Assembly (NCBI GenBank): GCA_024697645.1
Contig: JAILFH010000088.1
Location: 1 to 43,761 of the forward strand
Length of the DNA: 43,761 nt
Direction: 5' to 3'
From: Prevotella sp.
Lineage (GTDB): Bacteria; Bacteroidota; Bacteroidia; Bacteroidales; Bacteroidaceae
Below are positions 42,794 to 43,761 of the stretch, in pieces. How positions within the stretch are numbered: position 1 is the stretch's first letter; each line of letters begins with the position of its first letter. The notes below the pieces were generated by a model. That model was not told the origin of the DNA, searched no databases, and saw only the letters and a list, made by a program, of their open reading frames with translations. The position numbers and the translations under genes are program-made.

Positions 42794-43099
42794 ATGAAAA
42801 CAATTTTAAAAGAAGAAAAGAATTTTTTGGTGACCTATTTCGAAGGTCGTCTTGACACGGCGGCTGCATCTGATACCGAGAAGGCTGTACAGCCTCTTGC
42901 TGATTGCACAAGTCACGACATTATTCTCGACTGCTCTAAACTCGAGTATATTTCTTCGAGCGGCTTGCGTATTTTCCTTAGCATCCTGAAGAACGCAAAG
43001 GCTAAAGGCAGTCATGTCTTTATTCGCAACATCAACGAGAACATTCAGAAGATATTCAAGATGACAGGTTTCTACAACCTGTTTGAGTTCAAAGATTAA
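42794..43099 (+). CDS. STAS-domain anti-sigma factor antagonist
   Basis: This 101-residue SpoIIAA/RsbV-like protein has the phospho-acceptor loop KLEYISSSGLRIF. Ser56, directly before Gly57, is the residue expected to be phosphorylated. The C-terminal NIQKIFKMTGFYNLFEF matches the family. In partner switching it alternates between phosphorylated and free states, controlled here by the SpoIIE-HATPase fusion. No sigma-B or separate RsbW gene is visible in the window, so its downstream partner is unknown. Its stop is 3 bp from the ruvB start. Confidence 0.9.
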   Translation: MKTILKEEKNFLVTYFEGRLDTAAASDTEKAVQPLADCTSHDIILDCSKLEYISSSGLRIFLSILKNAKAKGSHVFIRNINENIQKIFKMTGFYNLFEFKD

Positions 43100-43102
43100 T
43101 AC

Positions 43103-43761
43103 ATGAACGACGATTTTGACATTCGCGAAGAGCGGCTCTCACAGGGCGAGAAAGACTTCGAGAATGCGCTTCGACCGTTGAAGTTTCAGGACTTTAGTGG
43201 CCAACAAAGCGTAGTAGAGAATCTCGAGGTCTTTGTCGAGGCGGCCAAATATCGTGGCGAGCCCCTCGACCATACGCTTCTGCACGGACCGCCAGGCTTG
43301 GGTAAGACCACTTTGTCGAACATCATCGCCAATGAGTTGGGGGTGGGGTTCAAGATAACGAGTGGCCCTGTACTTGACAAACCTGGTGATCTGGCGGGCA
43401 TTCTGACCTCGCTTGAACCGCGCGATGTGTTGTTCATCGACGAGATACACCGTCTGTCGCCTGTCGTCGAGGAGTATCTCTACTCGGCTATGGAAGACTA
43501 TCGCATCGATATCATGATCGATAAGGGTCCTTCGGCACGCTCCATACAAATCGACCTGAACCCATTCACGCTCGTCGGTGCAACCACGCGTTCTGGTTTG
43601 CTCACGGCTCCGCTGCGCGCACGCTTCGGCATCAACCTGCATCTGGAGTACTACGACCCGCTGACGCTGCAGAAGATTATCCGCCGCTCGGCAGGCATCC
43701 TTGGCGTGCCCATCGACGACGATGCAGCCAACGAGATTGCACGCCGCTCACGTGGTACGCC
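43103..43761 (+). CDS. ruvB: Holliday junction branch migration helicase RuvB, 5' part
   Basis: The reading frame is open from ATG 43103 to the window edge (219 codons plus 2 nt), so the 3' end is missing. Motifs are [19 protein letters not shown], the Walker [21 protein letters not shown], Walker [20 protein letters not shown], and sensor motifs [20 protein letters not shown]. RuvB is the hexameric motor that moves Holliday junctions together with RuvA during recombination repair. It starts 3 bp after the STAS stop, so it is almost certainly co-transcribed with the partner-switch genes. Confidence 0.95.
   Translation, partial: MNDDFDIREERLSQGEKDFENALRPLKFQDFSGQQSVVENLEVFVEAAKYRGEPLDHTLLHGPPGLGKTTLSNIIANELGVGFKITSGPVLDKPGDLAGILTSLEPRDVLFIDEIHRLSPVVEEYLYSAMEDYRIDIMIDKGPSARSIQIDLNPFTLVGATTRSGLLTAPLRARFGINLHLEYYDPLTLQKIIRRSAGILGVPIDDDAANEIARRSRGT

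Overview
The window looks like a chromosomal segment from a Bacteroidota gut or rumen bacterium, most likely Prevotellaceae. The evidence is promoter-like TAnnTTTG motifs with TTTG about 19-21 bp upstream, almost no Shine-Dalgarno sequences, a fumarate reductase operon of the Bacteroidetes type, families typical of the phylum (DUF2723, DUF4254, DUF5024, DUF2807), and secreted proteins with C-terminal dockerin repeats. The taxonomic assignment is inference from gene content. I see no rRNA, tRNA, CRISPR array, transposase or phage gene.

Layout. (1) 1-641 is gene-free and full of palindromes, including a perfect 24-bp inverted repeat made of 8-bp iterations. It precedes an AlbA_2/Schlafen-type ATP-binding regulator (642-1268). 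(2) 1420-4429, minus strand: an XRE-cupin regulator and an acyl-CoA ligase are separated by a DUF559 nuclease gene lying between two inverted GC-rich palindromes, an arrangement like a small mobile unit. The ligase now starts inside that unit. A 50-residue glycine-zipper peptide follows. (3) 4774-8114: GH25 lysozyme and a secreted tyrosine phosphatase with a dockerin. (4) 8337-11816: acpP-fabF-rnc, where RNase III carries a roughly 375-residue disordered repetitive tail. (5) 12095-15793: DUF4254, a GT9 glycosyltransferase and an HhH-plus-barrel outer-membrane protein. (6) 16019-18292: rnr, followed by a 72-bp tandem copy of its own 3' end; then cysS on the opposite strand. (7) 20256-24094: secreted endonuclease I plus GH27 alpha-galactosidase. 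(8) 24169-26325: DUF2807, a membrane-tethered ECF sigma factor and DUF5024 as an operon. (9) 26485-29745: a large dockerin protein with an HExxH motif. The 460-bp gap after it holds a degenerate 22-bp tandem array. (10) 30208-33755: frdCAB. (11) 34006-38534: a P-loop NTPase fused to a CYTH-like domain (TTD14-like), then a DUF2723 membrane protein. (12) 38656 to the end: a SpoIIE phosphatase/RsbW-type kinase fusion, an SLC13-RCK transporter, a STAS protein and the start of ruvB, all closely spaced on the plus strand.

How the genes fit together. Housekeeping blocks (lipid synthesis, RNA decay, cysteinyl-tRNA, anaerobic respiration, branch migration) alternate with secreted degradative enzymes (lysozyme, nuclease, galactosidase, peptidase-like protein, phosphatase). 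The strongest candidates for something undescribed are the DUF559/inverted-palindrome unit that supplies a start codon to its neighbour, the partner-switching module wrapped around a transporter, the membrane-tethered sigma factor, the RNase III tail, and the 22-bp array.
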